Below are positions 35,760 through 46,946 of a stretch of DNA of 64,000 nucleotides, one piece after another. The stretch is from the NCBI GenBank assembly GCA_951640195.1, contig OX621173.1, positions 1,839,780-1,903,779 on the forward strand. The letters are read 5' to 3'. A program made the position numbers and the translations under genes. The notes below the pieces were generated by a model. That model did no database searches and had not been told where the DNA came from. It saw only the letters and a program-made list of their open reading frames with translations. The stretch is from Porpolomopsis calyptriformis (taxonomy: Eukaryota; Basidiomycota; Agaricomycetes; Agaricales; Hygrophoraceae). The stretch's first letter is position 1, and each line of letters opens with the position of its first letter.

Positions 35760-36763
35760 GCGACGGACATCCACTCCCTCTCACACTCACACACCCATAC
35801 CACCCACATGGACTGTGCACATCGGCGAACCTTTCGCGTTCCCCCCCCCCCCTGCGACGTTTATACTGTCCTGCCAGCAAACACCCCGCGATACGTGCGA
35901 TACCCATTAGCTTTTTGTTAGCTTGTGACTGGGATCAGAGGCACCTGCGACGTGTCTTGTATTCTTTGAATGTATATTATTATTCTCTATTGAGAATCAT
36001 AAGCCTCGATTTGGAAGTTAGCAGTAATGACGTCATCTATATATCCAAATAAGTATCAAACAGAAATTCTGCTGCCAGCGCTATCCAGGTGGCTGTTCGT
36101 CTGAGGGACGTCGTGTGCTTCATGTATTGCGACATCTCTTGCCGCGTTGCCAGGACAGAGGCAACGGCTAATAGACATCCAGTCGTCTACCGTCAATCCT
36201 GACGATCACCTCACTGATGTTTTGGGATTGAGCCAGTCCCGGCGCAGCCATGTCGTTGCCAGACACCTGAAGAAACAAAACGCACCCCGGTAACCGTCCT
36301 CCTCCAGGACCACTCGGGCAATGGCCGAAAATAATCACAGGTCGAATAACAATCGAACTACCCATTTCGTTCCATCATCTGCAATTATAACTACAATTGC
36401 CGTGACGATGTGCCTTTTGAAAAGCACATCCAAGTGTGTGTATCTTCCAGAATGGCGATGCAGTGATTGCACCCGCGTGCTCCGTTCATTCGAAGGACAG
36501 CCTTGAGAATGTCCTCATGAGACGTTTCTGTTCACCAATGCTTGGACAAAATTACTCGTCTTCATTTCAAACCTCGGAGCTTCCTGCCCCGGATAGAATT
36601 TATTGCTTTCGGTCTAAATAAACAAAAAGGGGTACACGATCGGTCGCTCAAATCGATATGAGAGAACGTTTTACTCCCAACGACGCAAGACAATAAATTA
36701 CGACTAGCAGCTCATACATTGAATTTTTTCTCAAACAAATCGAAGTGGGGAAATACATATAAT
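35760..36763. other. Intergenic between convergent DUF6699 genes 5 and 6
   Basis: About 1 kb with no recognisable gene. A C run lies at about 35840. Confidence 0.45.
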
Positions 36764-37717
36764 CTAACCAACGATCAACTTCATCGTTTCGAAGCCCTCC
36801 GTGCCACCAGACACCCGAACAAGTCCCCTAAACATAACCTTGTCCAATAGATAGTCTACCCTCCTCACACCCTGGCTCGCCTCATACTGAGAGAGCGAGG
36901 GGATGCTCTTGCACCGCCTGGTGTACGCTCTGGAAACCGCCGTCTCCTCAGAGACGGACAGTTTGGCCCAGTCAATGTGCGAGATGCGCATGTGCAGTGA
37001 GCGATGGAGGGCGACGAGGATGTCGCCCAGGCTGATGGGTACAGGAGGTGTCGGGATATGCAACCCTCCTCCTTGCGAGTACGGGTTATACTCTAGATCG
37101 ATCGGCCATTGTGGGGTGATGTCGCACGCGATGCGGAGGCGGGTGATGGACGGGTGGGTGGCCGGTTCTTGGAGTTGCTCGACGGTGAGAGGGAGGACTT
37201 GGTCTGGGCCGACCCAGCGTACCGGGTAGAATTTGGGGAAGGAGAGGTCGAAATGAAAGTCTGGGCGGAGGGACTGGCCGTTGAGGAACGGGTGGATTTG
37301 GAATGTGGGCGGTTGGGGTGGGTATAGCCATGGGGCGTAAGGCTGGCTGAGGGAGCTCGAGCTGTGGTTGTTCATCCAGGGCGTGCTGTATGGGGTGTTC
37401 CCGAAGGAGTGTCTTCGGCTGTGGAAATTCGCGGGCTCGGGGGCTGAGAGGTATGTGGAGTGGTTGGGCATGAACGCTGGGATTTGGTCGGCGTGCCATG
37501 AGGGTCGGCGGGTTCGCTGGAAGCCTTCTGGGAAGGCGAAGTCTTCTTTGAAAAGAAGGTTGGGTGTGTTCGGAGCGGATGTGGATGTGTACGGTGTGGG
37601 TGGGTAGAGGCTGGCATTTGGGATGAACGGTGAGGGTTGTTTCTGGTTGAAGTAAGCGTCGACGTATGGGTTTGACGGAGGGTATAGTTGAGGGGTGTAG
37701 CGATATGGTGATGACAT
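36764..37717 (-). CDS. DUF6699 domain protein 6 (single exon, longest N terminus)
   Basis: A 317-aa frame from MSSPYRYTPQLYPPSNPYV. The first half is Pro/Tyr/Ser-rich and low complexity. The DUF6699 half runs from IHPFLNGQSLRPDFHFDLS through LQEPATHPSITRLRIA, WPIDL, LGDILVALHRSLHMRI to GVRRVDYLLDKVMFRGL. It resembles gene 1 (Pro/Tyr-rich start, FRGL ending) more than genes 3-5, so at least two subfamilies coexist here. The upstream flank contains a T run at about 37744-37758. There is no signal peptide. Confidence 0.82.
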   Translation of the reverse strand: MSSPYRYTPQLYPPSNPYVDAYFNQKQPSPFIPNASLYPPTPYTSTSAPNTPNLLFKEDFAFPEGFQRTRRPSWHADQIPAFMPNHSTYLSAPEPANFHSRRHSFGNTPYSTPWMNNHSSSSLSQPYAPWLYPPQPPTFQIHPFLNGQSLRPDFHFDLSFPKFYPVRWVGPDQVLPLTVEQLQEPATHPSITRLRIACDITPQWPIDLEYNPYSQGGGLHIPTPPVPISLGDILVALHRSLHMRISHIDWAKLSVSEETAVSRAYTRRCKSIPSLSQYEASQGVRRVDYLLDKVMFRGLVRVSGGTEGFETMKLIVG

Positions 37718-37970
37718 GGTAGAAGGATTCGCGGTCTTGTCCTTTTTTTTTTTTTTTCTTTCTTTTTATTTGGTGATCAAAGCGATCAGCGCTGTGCGCT
37801 TCACGAGCTAGCTATCTTGGGATGTGAGTCCGGTCTTTTTAGCTTGAACGAGTGTGGTTGCGATGGGGAAGATAAGGTATCTAGCTCATGCTGACACTGT
37901 TTTGCGTGTTGGCCGGTCCTCTTCGAGATCGGAAACAAGACAAGCCCAGTTTACACCGTCAACGCGGTCG

Positions 37971-38395
37971 TTGGGTTCAACCATGATCAAATACAATCAC
38001 CATCCAGCAGTGGACGTTCGCTATCTGATTGGACCAGGTGACCATCTATCTTATCATTCTCTGTTGATATTTCGCCTCAGGAGAATGACATCGAGCAACG
38101 CTCGTCTCGATCTGAGTGAAGATATTTCCCATTCCGCGAAAGCCTCGTTCAGATACCTACATCTTTTGGATACCGGCCACGATCGTTAACAAGGATTCTT
38201 AATCTCCGTGATCACCGCGACCAAGCAGAGTGCGAAACACTTTCTTCCACGGGGAAATCATCCAATGCTAGGACTTGGGGTCTTTCACTCCGACAGATGG
38301 CAAAACTAAAGATACCGTTGATGTCAACATCAGTCGTTGGCCTCTTGCTCTCACTCATTCGACATCGTAAAGGTAGGACTTACAGACAAGCCCAG
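37971..38395 (+). repeat. Left copy of a direct repeat bracketing the effector-like block
   Basis: Matches 46947-47480 in the same orientation, for example GAGAATGACATCGAGCAACG and AGATACCTACATCTTTTGGA. The left copy lacks several short segments of the right one. No complete gene is recognised in either copy. Confidence 0.75.
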
Positions 38396-38403
38396 CAGTA
38401 TCC

Positions 38404-39667
38404 TCACCTACACAGGTTCAAACCAATCATCGCTTCCAAGGCCTGCAAAGCTCTTTTCAATCTAGCATCCCAGTCGGTCAATAATTTAATTATGCTGATT
38501 AGAATCCAACTCACCCAATGCGCCAAAATAGCAGCGATTAAATCTGGCCACGGCTTAGTGATCTCTAGGTGGCCACTGAGGCTCTCCGCGGTTCTTAACT
38601 GAATCACAGAAGATTGTTTATAGGAGGCTCCGTCATAATCATCGTTGAGCTTAATGAGAAGGAAGATCCAGTCACGTCCATTGGTCAGAGCACCACGGAG
38701 GACTTTTTTCCTGAGATAAAGTACCACATCGGAAACGTGAACCGAGAAAAAAACTGGCAGGATCTGCTTACTGGAGAAGCTTTCCGCATGCGTACATCTC
38801 ACATACTGCCTGAGGAACATGGTCCGAGGGATTGAAAAGCTTCGCTTCTACAACAAAGAAGCTAGACGGCATTTGCGACTTCAGGACATAAAGCTGCGGA
38901 CTTGTCAGAAAGTTAGCTGGGGGGGGGGGGGGGGGGGCAGTGAGGTGGGCGGTTGAGATGAGTCGAGGCAGATTTACCAGCGGCGCGTTGACTTGCTACT
39001 ACGGCAGTATAGTCCACAAATCCTGAAAGGGTCGACAAACTCGACGGGCTGATAGTGGTGGCTGGAACAACCTGTTCCATATTAAGAATCATGCGCATAT
39101 CTGCTGGTAACATTGCAGATACTCGGAAGAAGAATGCATCGATCCAAGCGCGAGCGCTTGCTTCGGTCTGACAGGGGTATGAGAGTATGAAATGTGCAAA
39201 TGTTGGCGAATCGTTTACCGTACCGTCCTAGGAATGAGAGTTTCCAACACAAGTAATTGACGATATAGGTTCGCGGAAGACCAAAGTTTGTCCTCTCCGA
39301 GGGACGTGGTCCTCCCGATGTGTTTCTCGGAATTGGGTTTCAGGGCAATAAACCCAGTGAACGTGATCTTCAACTTGGTCAAGTTCTCCGCAGTCATACC
39401 GAAGGCAAGAGACTGTAGGGAGTGAGTTGGTGGAGAGCCGATTCGTAACTCGAGTCATACCTGAGGCCCTTCCAGCTTCGACCCCAACAGAGAGAGCATC
39501 GTGTCGACCTGCTGCTCAAAACTCTCTGAGGCAGGCTCATTGGGGTCTGAATCCTCCTCGGACTCCTCGTATACAATGGTTTTCTTCAGCTTAAGAAGAG
39601 CGGTGTAGGCGAGTCGCAATTCCAACCCACTGAGACGGGAGAGTTTGCGTTTCTTAATAGGAGGCAT
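38404..39667 (-). CDS. PD-(D/E)xK-type nuclease-like protein
   Basis: Five exons splice cleanly in frame: 39667-39461, 39412-39224, 39167-38978, 38916-38772 and 38710-38404 (345 aa; a last in-frame or frame-changing intron near the C terminus is possible). Order: a basic start (MPPIKKRKLSRLSG, a possible nuclear signal), helical regions, then GFVDYTAVVAS and, about 30 residues on, SSFFVVEAKLFNPSDH, which together give the D...ExK core of the restriction-endonuclease fold. GRDWIFLLIKLND follows, recalling basidiomycete proteins of unknown function. By analogy it could be a DNase of Crinkler-type effector systems. The fold call is by motif only. The intron before exon 4 uses a 19-base C tract as its pyrimidine tract. 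Confidence 0.6.
38919..38937. repeat. 19-base G homopolymer
   Basis: On the minus strand this is a C19 tract immediately followed by AG, forming the 3' end of an intron in the nuclease gene. Its length is likely to vary and is prone to sequencing error. Confidence 0.8.
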
Positions 39668-39804
39668 GGGATCACGGTTGCTCACATCACGAAAACGTCA
39701 GTTTCCTGCGATGCCCTGACAGTTTCGCAACATTCTCGGGCATAATGCTAGCTCAAGCCCCAAGAAGTTGACGTGCTAGGTGGTCGTCCGGGAGTAAGCG
39801 CCGG

Positions 39805-41253
39805 CTACAGTACAGTCAGCCTGAAACCCGAGGCACGCCTTCCCTCCACCGCTCCATACGCTGCGACTTTCTTGAGACGGCGTTCTTTTGCAGCCTGCAA
39901 GTTTCCCCAAAAGAATAACATCACATCATCCTCATCCCACATTGCCTGGCCCTCTGATTCCACCAACCCCACTGTTCTGGCAGCACCAGCTCCAGCTGTG
40001 GAACTCCTGGCACCAGCTCCACCAGGATTCTGGGCTTCCTCAAGCTTATGAATTACATCACCCCTATCATGTGTAGTTCTTGATGGTCCTGTTGGTGCTG
40101 GGGCAGGCACGCGCAGATGAGGAGGGTTGGTGCAGTTCTGAAGGAGATCTATACCATGCCCCCAGCATTTGATGGCTGCGGCACCATAGTTGTAGTGCAT
40201 TAAAAGGTCTGATGGTTTCACCTTCCTAGTATTTTTCTTGAAAGTGGCATCACTATTGTTTGGAACAGAGGATGCTACGGTGCTGCCCAGGTCTTCCAGC
40301 CATTGCAATGTATAATGGCTACAAGTTGGATAACTGACATCTTCTGACATGTTTGTTTGGTTGTGGTGTGGGGTAATGTCTTTGGTTTTAAGAATATGGT
40401 TTGGAGTCTGAGGATAGGTGGCGGCAACATAGGGATCAGACAAAGGATAGGCGGGTGGACAAATATGACAAACTTTGAGAATGGCTGTGAGGTGTTGATC
40501 AAATCCAAGATGTATCAAAGCACTTGCAAAGGCACCATTGCAGATGTCATTGATATCACTGAGCAATGTCACATTTTCCCCGTAGTTTGGATGATTCTCT
40601 ATGATCAGCTGAAACCACTGATATAGTCAAAGGAAAGGAGACAATCAGACATCTTCCCAGCAGAAGATCATTGAATGAACTTTGGAACCCCGACTATGGG
40701 GAATAATATGTAAACCAGCCCCAAATCTTTGGAGGGCTCCTGTCCACACGCAACAAACATCATGCTCCAGCAAATTGGTGTGAAATTCATTATGCGTCTC
40801 TGTAGGTTCTGAAGGCACACCTGTCTTAATCTTGATGACCTCGAGGTTGACAGCATGGACAAGATCTTCATTGACAGATAGCATACCATAAGTGCATGGA
40901 TGACAGTAATGGCATCATGAAAGAAACATACCCAGACCTGCAACTGGAACATAGTGGTATATCCCCTGGTCATCCAGGTTTCCACTAGTATTAATCTCAT
41001 CACCGCCATGTTCAAGAGCCAGTACACCTTCAATGCTGAGGATGCACCAACCAAGGAAGACGAGATATTTGTGTGGCTTTAAAGATACAGAACTGATGAT
41101 ATCCAAAGGGATTTGCAGATAGAAGGATGAATCTTCTTCTTGCAGAAGAACTAACGCAACATGACCTTCAGGAACAGAGACACTGGCTGCCATCCCACTG
41201 CATGTAGAACATCTGTTAGGTCCAATCTCCGATTCATGGTGTACTCGATACAT
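39805..41253 (-). CDS. Fungal HNH endonuclease protein (CpG-poor copy)
   Basis: Starts at 41253 (MYRVHHESEIGPNR). Blocks in order: HVALVLLQEEDSSFYLQIPL, YLVFLGWCILSIEGVLAL, LDDQGIYHYVP, AVNLEVIKIKTGVPSE, then the catalytic region DVCCVWTGALQRFGAGLHII, an intron, WFQLIIENHPNYGENV, LLSDINDICNGAF and IHLGFDQ. The H (LHII), N (CNGAF) and H (IHLGFD) of the HNH/His-Me finger are all in place. A further intron precedes TPNHILKTKDI. Near the end MWDEDDVMLFFWGNLQAAKE is conserved in many Agaricomycete relatives, but the last codons look frameshifted (about 39870). It is a repeat-associated family of unknown role. CpG is scarce throughout, suggesting past methylation. It may or may not still be functional. 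Confidence 0.65.
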
Positions 41254-42779
41254 TCTATCACCAACTCAAATGCAACTTCCTATGGCAAGCATTGGACGTT
41301 ACCTCCAAGAGTCTACAAATGAATATTCGATTAGCTCAAGTTTGCATCCTCAGGACGAGTCAAGGGAAAATCCATTTTATGACATGAAATTTACACAGGT
41401 CAACAATCTCATGGGCATGCAAGCGGGGAATCTGCAGAACCTCCATACTGTTGTTTACTTTTGCACCCGCCGCCTGTCTTTACGGGACTGACTGATTGTG
41501 GCCTGTTTCTTTTTGCCAGCGGAAAACTACGTTATGAAGTTTTGTGCGTGATTTTCTTTTTGCTTTTCTACCTCATCCCCTTGATATAAACCATCAGTCG
41601 GCTGAACAGGGATGTATCATATTCTAACTTGGCCATGCCTCTCATTTGTAGCAGAAGATCACAAAGGTAGGATTGTGGGATATGTCCTCACCAGAATGTA
41701 GGTCTCCCCGGGAAGGATATCCAACCTGATCTACGACTCACAACTAATTTCGTAGAGAGGATGAAAAAACTGAACCCGGTGGTGAGGTTACAGGACACGT
41801 CAATTCGATATCTGTCCTGCAATCATACAGGCACCTAGGGCTGGCAAAGAAACTGATGATTCTCTCCTGTGAGCACACATCCCTTTTGTTTTTTTTCTTC
41901 TTCTCCTGGTTGCTTAACCCCCCCCACAGGGCAGAGGAGGCCATGTCAACTGTTCACAAAGCATCATATGTTACTTTGCACATGTGAAAATCAAACAAGG
42001 CTGCCATCAGTTTGTACAAGGATGCACTTAGGTTTGAAGTCGCTTCTGTGGAAAAGAAATATTGTGAGTGCGATCTGCCCCTTTTTCACAATGAGCAACT
42101 GGCCAACCTTTTTTACTTAGATGGAGATGGAGAAGACGCATTGTCTATGCGCCTCTGTCTCAAGCAATCAAGCTAGGCTTTACAGTATGAGACAAGCTAT
42201 AACTCCTCTATTGGTATCATGACAATTAGGCATCTCAATGTAACCGAGAAGACTCGAAGTGAGGGGTGCCCAAGACCGCCTCCTCAGACCTGACAAAAAT
42301 TGACCTTGATGAAAGAGGCAGCCAGTGCCGGGATATATTTGCCACATTGGTGCCACACCCACTGCATACTTCACAACCTATGATGAACCATGAAAGAAGT
42401 GAAGAGTCAAGCAAGCGTATTGCCAGTCTGACTAGATGGGATGTCGTTAATCCCACAAAAGTTGACTGTTGCAATTGACCCATTAGATGGAATCCTTGGC
42501 TTGGATTAACCACCAAGTTCTTTGCATTGAACAAGAGTCAATGGTTTGTTTGACCACAACCATAGCCTCCAGTTATCGAACTGATTGGGATTTGCAGCTA
42601 TAAGTCAGAGCATTAACATTCTCCTATTACCCACCTATCAGATTTCCTTTTCACAGCATAACCCGTGCAAGCAACAACTTTGAACTGGCAGGCTAGTCTT
42701 GACCCTGTTCCATTCGCGCTGTTTAACTAAAGAGGCTGTTGAGTTTCCCTGTAGCTTTTGGGAATTCAATGGGCAAAGG
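41236..42779 (+). repeat. Arm A of a 1.5 kb inverted repeat (NAA10 region)
   Basis: Homologous, in opposite orientation, to about 47782-49335. Homology starts near GTGTACTCGA (41232) and ends after GGGAATTCAATGGGC (about 42775). It includes the NAA10 gene and about 0.6 kb of its 3' flank. Differences from arm B are mainly CpG to TpG or CpA. Confidence 0.85.
41319..42176 (+). pseudogene. naa10: NAA10 (ARD1) copy A, inactivated by CpG decay
   Basis: Same exon layout as the intact gene at 48382-49240, but mutated. The acetyl-CoA loop RSYRRLGLA becomes QSYRHLGLA, DD after MNIRLAR becomes NN, and HVRKSN becomes HM-stop through CGA to TGA (stop 41985-41987). In the exon coding [20 protein letters not shown] all five CpGs of the intact copy are TpG or CpA here (CACG to CATG, TTCG to TTTG, ATCG to ATTG, TACG to TATG, CTCG to CTCA). 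This is a dead duplicate and a clear record of methyl-cytosine deamination or a RIP-like process. Confidence 0.85.
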
Positions 42780-42873
42780 CTGACTCTATTTCTTGGCAAA
42801 GAGTAAACTTTGGTGTGTGCCGAAACCCAGTACCGATTATGTCAGCACCTTAATTCTAACCTTGAACACCATC

Positions 42874-45219
42874 ATGCTTGAACTCAACTGCTTGCATCTT
42901 GGTGATCCCCTGAAGGAAGCCTTCTTTGTCGAGATTGATGGGGAGAAGACCATCAGTTATTTAAGAGAAATCATCAAGGAAAAAAACAAACCAGACTTCG
43001 ACCACCTTGCTGCTTGCTCGCTCAACCTTTCCCAAGTAAGCGGTCTTGACTTTGGCGAGTTCCATATGCTTATGGTCACCCGACAGGTATCCATTCCTAA
43101 TAATGATATTGAAGCAAGCCTACAAGATGTTAAAGATCTGATGGAAATCCTGGGGGCTCCCCTAATCCATCCCCTCGACAAACTGAAAGTGTACTTTCGG
43201 AACCCTCCCAAGAATGACCACATTCACATCCTTGTGTGGGTGCCTATTATGCCTGAATCCCGCAAGCGTGACCTCGATGGCATTAGTTCTGATGAAGGGA
43301 GGGGTAAAAGACATAAAGAGGGTGAGTGGGTGTTGTGTTAGCACTCAACCTCATGTCTTCCATTCTCATCTGACTCATTTCCATCTCTCCTTCGGATATC
43401 TTCTCATTCCTATATGCATCATAGTACTGATATTTATTACCAGATTCTTCAATTGTGGATGATGGCCCTCATTACGTGAATTTCGGTACAGCTTCTATGT
43501 TACTCTTTACTTCATTGCTATGAATAACGTTTTCAGGGTTTGATCCACTTCTCCATGATAACACCCTGATGGATTCGATCTTGCATTTCTATGAGCAGTA
43601 TTGGGGTGTTCCTCTACCTCAGGAGCACACTTCTCTTAAGGATTCAGTCCCTAATCCTAACGATGAAGAGAACGATGAGGAGAATGGGGGAGAGAATGAC
43701 GGTGATCTCCTTCCCACGATCCCACCCCCAATTATTGACACTGAATGGATGCCACTTCTCATTCATGCCGAATACCTTAGAATCTATAAATGGGTTGAAG
43801 ATATGTATGAGGTGGGCATGCCATATCGTCCGTCTGCAATTGTTGTCACAGGCCAGCCCAGAATCGGTCAGTACTCTATCATCAATATGAGAAGCTTGTT
43901 TTTTGATACTCCTTTGTGCATAGGAAAAACATTCTGGACCTACTACATCCTGCGTCGACGTCTTGGGGAAAAGTCTGTTTCTCTGTGGTTTCAATCATCC
44001 ATGCTCTATCTCTTCTGTTCCAAAGGGGTCCTTGTTATCCCTGCCACATTCACCTTTAACAAATTTAGCCCACGCATATGGACTATCATTGATTCTGCTC
44101 ACTCATCCTCCAGCATCCCAAGCACCCTGGCCCATTTCCCGCCTGGTGTCTTCCCCATCTATCTCACCTCCCCTCAGCCAGATTGCTGGTCAGGGATTGC
44201 ACAGGCATGGACGTTCCATCAGGTGATAATGAATCCTTGGACAAGGGCGGAGATCAAGTATGCGTGAGTATGTTCCTCTCATGACCCACTCGTGCTGAGC
44301 CCTCTCTTCCACCACAGCACCAATATCCTATCTTCAAATAGAGGGCTAGATGATGTGGCACAGAGATATGATCGCTTAGGCCCCACCGCACGCTTCTGCC
44401 TCGAATTGACTCCCGATGAAGTTACAGACCACATCTCTGAATGTGACACCTTAATCGATAGAACTGATCCTGATCTCTTCAGAAAGATTTTCTTAAATGC
44501 TGCCCGATTGTCACTTGATACCTTTTCACATAAAATCTGCCTGATTCAGTGCATGCGAGGATCTGCATTAGGTGACTGGCGCTTTACAACTGGTCTCATC
44601 TTGGCTGCAGTTGAGCAACAAGTTGCACAGAGGCTTGAGGAGTTCAGTGAAGATCAGCTGTTGAATATGTGGGCCAACTTTTCAAAACTTGGCATGACTG
44701 GTTCGATATTTGAAGCTTTCATCCATCAGCATTTCAGAACGCGTATTGATCTGGACGCTATGCCAATGGTTTGGTTGAACTGTATCAATTCCCACTGGCA
44801 TGCTTTATTCAGCACCAAACAGCCTCACTCTGCCACCGTTTATGGAGTGGCACAGCAAGTCTTCTCCCTCAATGTTGATGTTGGCAGCACATTTGTCTAC
44901 GATGCCACCACCAAGCTAAAGATTCGACCAGACATCTACTACATACCCCGAAGTGGCCAACAAGTCACTCTCAACTCTTTTATACTATGTGGAGGATATC
45001 TCAATGTGTTTCAATGCACCAGAGGCCATGATCACAGCATTAAGGATGGCCTTGTTAACTTTCTTGCATTGTAGTGGACTACCTTCCCGCGCAAACTGGC
45101 ATTTTGTGTTTGTCATCCCTATGAAGGACCTTGTCTCATTCTCTTGTCCTGCTTCGAGTGGCTCCATAGACAAGGACTTTGGGTTATATACAGCTCACAT
45201 TCCAATGTTAAGGGCATGA
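42874..45219 (+). CDS. Crinkler-type protein: Ubl-like header with P-loop NTPase, frameshifted near the C terminus
   Basis: Six exons join in frame: 42874-43035, 43087-43321, 43444-43485, 43537-43866, 43924-44263 and 44318-45074 (621 aa to the stop). The header (MLELNCLHLGDPLKEAFFVE, then LREIIKEK, LSQVSIPNND after splicing, and LKVYF) is the Crinkler N-terminal ubiquitin-like domain. A KR-rich linker (RKRDLDG...GKRHK) follows, a possible nuclear signal. The NTPase has Walker A GQPRIGKT, formed exactly across an intron, Walker B-like RIWTIIDSA, and later GPTARFCLEL, all typical of Crinkler-RHS-type proteins. After GLVNFLAL a stop occurs (45072-45074), but the expected continuation SGLPSRANWHFVFVIPM lies in another frame to 45219, so one indel separates them. 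Such proteins act in host manipulation or genetic conflict. CpG-poor; it may be dying. Confidence 0.75.
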
Positions 45220-45440
45220 CTGTGTTACCTTTCATACAGAGAACTAGGATTTGGATGAGTAGCTGTCATAGTCGATTTGCCAGCAATATTACATGTCTTG
45301 TGGTTCACAAGGAGGATCATAGATGTTCCTCAATTGATTGGATAATCAAGGTATACTATTGGAAATAAAATTATTTTACACTATCTAAAAGGACCTTAAC
45401 ATAAGGACTTCTCACTGGGGCTGACAGTCAGACCTTGAAG

Positions 45441-46865
45441 CTACAACTGATCAACTTGATTCATCTCATTGTCAAACTCGGATTGGTCCTTAGCAGGTTG
45501 ACACCTCTCCAAGTCCACTAAGAAAACATTACTGGGTCGCGTCCTACAAAAGTTCCGACGTGCGATATCGCCATGGAGATACCCAGCATCGTGAATGCGT
45601 TGGAGAGCAGCCCTCATCTTCATGCGAAGTTTCTGGTTGATATTTTCACCTTCAGGAATGGCATCGCCAACAGGTTCCAGGGCGAGGAGCCTCAGAATCC
45701 CCCACACTTCGTAAAACCCATAGAGCGTAGGGATTACCTGACCTTGGAGATTTTGCAGAGCTGCATAGGCGCGAACTTCATCTTCTAGCGAACTTCCTGT
45801 GGCAGGATGGTGCAAGACATCGACGATTTTGCAGACCACAGGGAGGTCACTATTCAGAATGGATGGCTTTAGAAATCGTGCGGTTATCACACAACCACTT
45901 GCTCCACGGCGGGCAGAGCTGAGGTCAAAGCCACAAAGGCGAAAGTCAAGGGCGACACACTGGTATTGACCATTAACGGAGGGGAGGTGATAATCTCCAG
46001 CATTGGTAACAGCACTTCTCCTTCCAAGCCGCCGGTGTGAAGTTTCGAGCTGGAGGGGCAGACGGGGTAGGAGATGCATAGAACCAATCGTCGTCAGCCA
46101 GTAACACCATGCCGACCCATGCTTTCAGCATCGAGATTGGCGGACTAGATCCGTCTAATTCGACGAGAAAGTACTCAAGGGTCTTGCGCTCTGAGGTCTC
46201 AGCGCGGCGCAGGAACCAGACACGCTGCCAATTGGTAAGGATACCAAACTTATTGTTGTTAAAGGTCATATATCCGTAGATTTGTTCGAGAGCATGCAAG
46301 GATTGTCGGCTGAGGGTGTCATGATGACTATGTGCATGGGCAGCGGGCAGATCCACCAGATCAGCCGCCCACCAAGCCTTGTACTCAATCTACACAAGGG
46401 GAACTCAATAACCACACACGAAATGGTTGATACACATACAATAAGTTTCGGGTGCGGCTGTGCGGAACCCATGATCCACGAGAAATCTGGATCTCCTATA
46501 ATTGCAGCATTTCCACCACCCGGAGAGACGAAGCGTCCATTGACCCCAAGCATGTTCACCACCTGTTCAACTGGTGCATGTAATGCGACCATTGCGTGAG
46601 CGCGAATTGTTTCTTCATTCTCCACAAATCTTGTCCTTCTCCACGCGTCGATTGTGAGAGGCGTAGGAGGCAAATTGGCGCGGGCAGTTGCGGATTGGAT
46701 GGATTGGTGAATGTCACTGAGGAAGGAGGTCCAAGGGGTGAGGGTCGCAAGATCGGTTCTGGGATATGTGCGCGGAGCTGATTTGACACCACCATGGAAA
46801 CCAAACGGTTCGAGCTCTGCTTTTCCGTAATCGGAAAAAGGGAGGTCCGGGAGGCTTGTTTGCAT
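45441..46865 (-). pseudogene. PD-(D/E)xK nuclease plus protein kinase-like gene
   Basis: Exon 1 46865-46440, intron GTATGT...GTGTAG, exon 2 from 46389. The N-terminal half holds NGRFVSPGGGNAAIIGDPDF and, across the intron, KLIIEYKAWWAADL: a D...ExK restriction-endonuclease-like core. A kinase domain follows, with VVCKIVD (Lys), LEDEVRAY (Glu), HGDIARRNF (catalytic loop HxDxxxxN) and VFLVDLE in place of DFG, ending NEMNQVDQL. Between about 46060 and 46000 the frame must shift to enter the kinase (NFTPAAWKEK to AVTNAGDYHL), so one indel or an unrecognised intron is present. Nuclease-kinase architectures are known among Crinkler-type effector ends. It converges on the Crinkler gene. The 5' end may have been cut by the direct repeat starting near 46947. 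Confidence 0.6.
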
Positions 46866-46946
46866 TGCGCAGGCAGTGAACAAAGGAGTGGCGATGGCGG
46901 TTTTGGTCAGGTGGTAGAGTATGTGCCCAGCGAGACAAGTGGCTCG

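Larger units (their letters stand above)
39890..45470. other. CpG-depleted block
   Basis: CpG dinucleotides become rare near 39.9 kb and common again near 45.5 kb. For example, 41101-41220 holds one CpG and 40081-40200 holds three. The block contains the HNH gene, the dead NAA10 copy and the Crinkler gene. The pattern suits cytosine methylation and deamination of a repeated or silenced segment. Confidence 0.65.
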
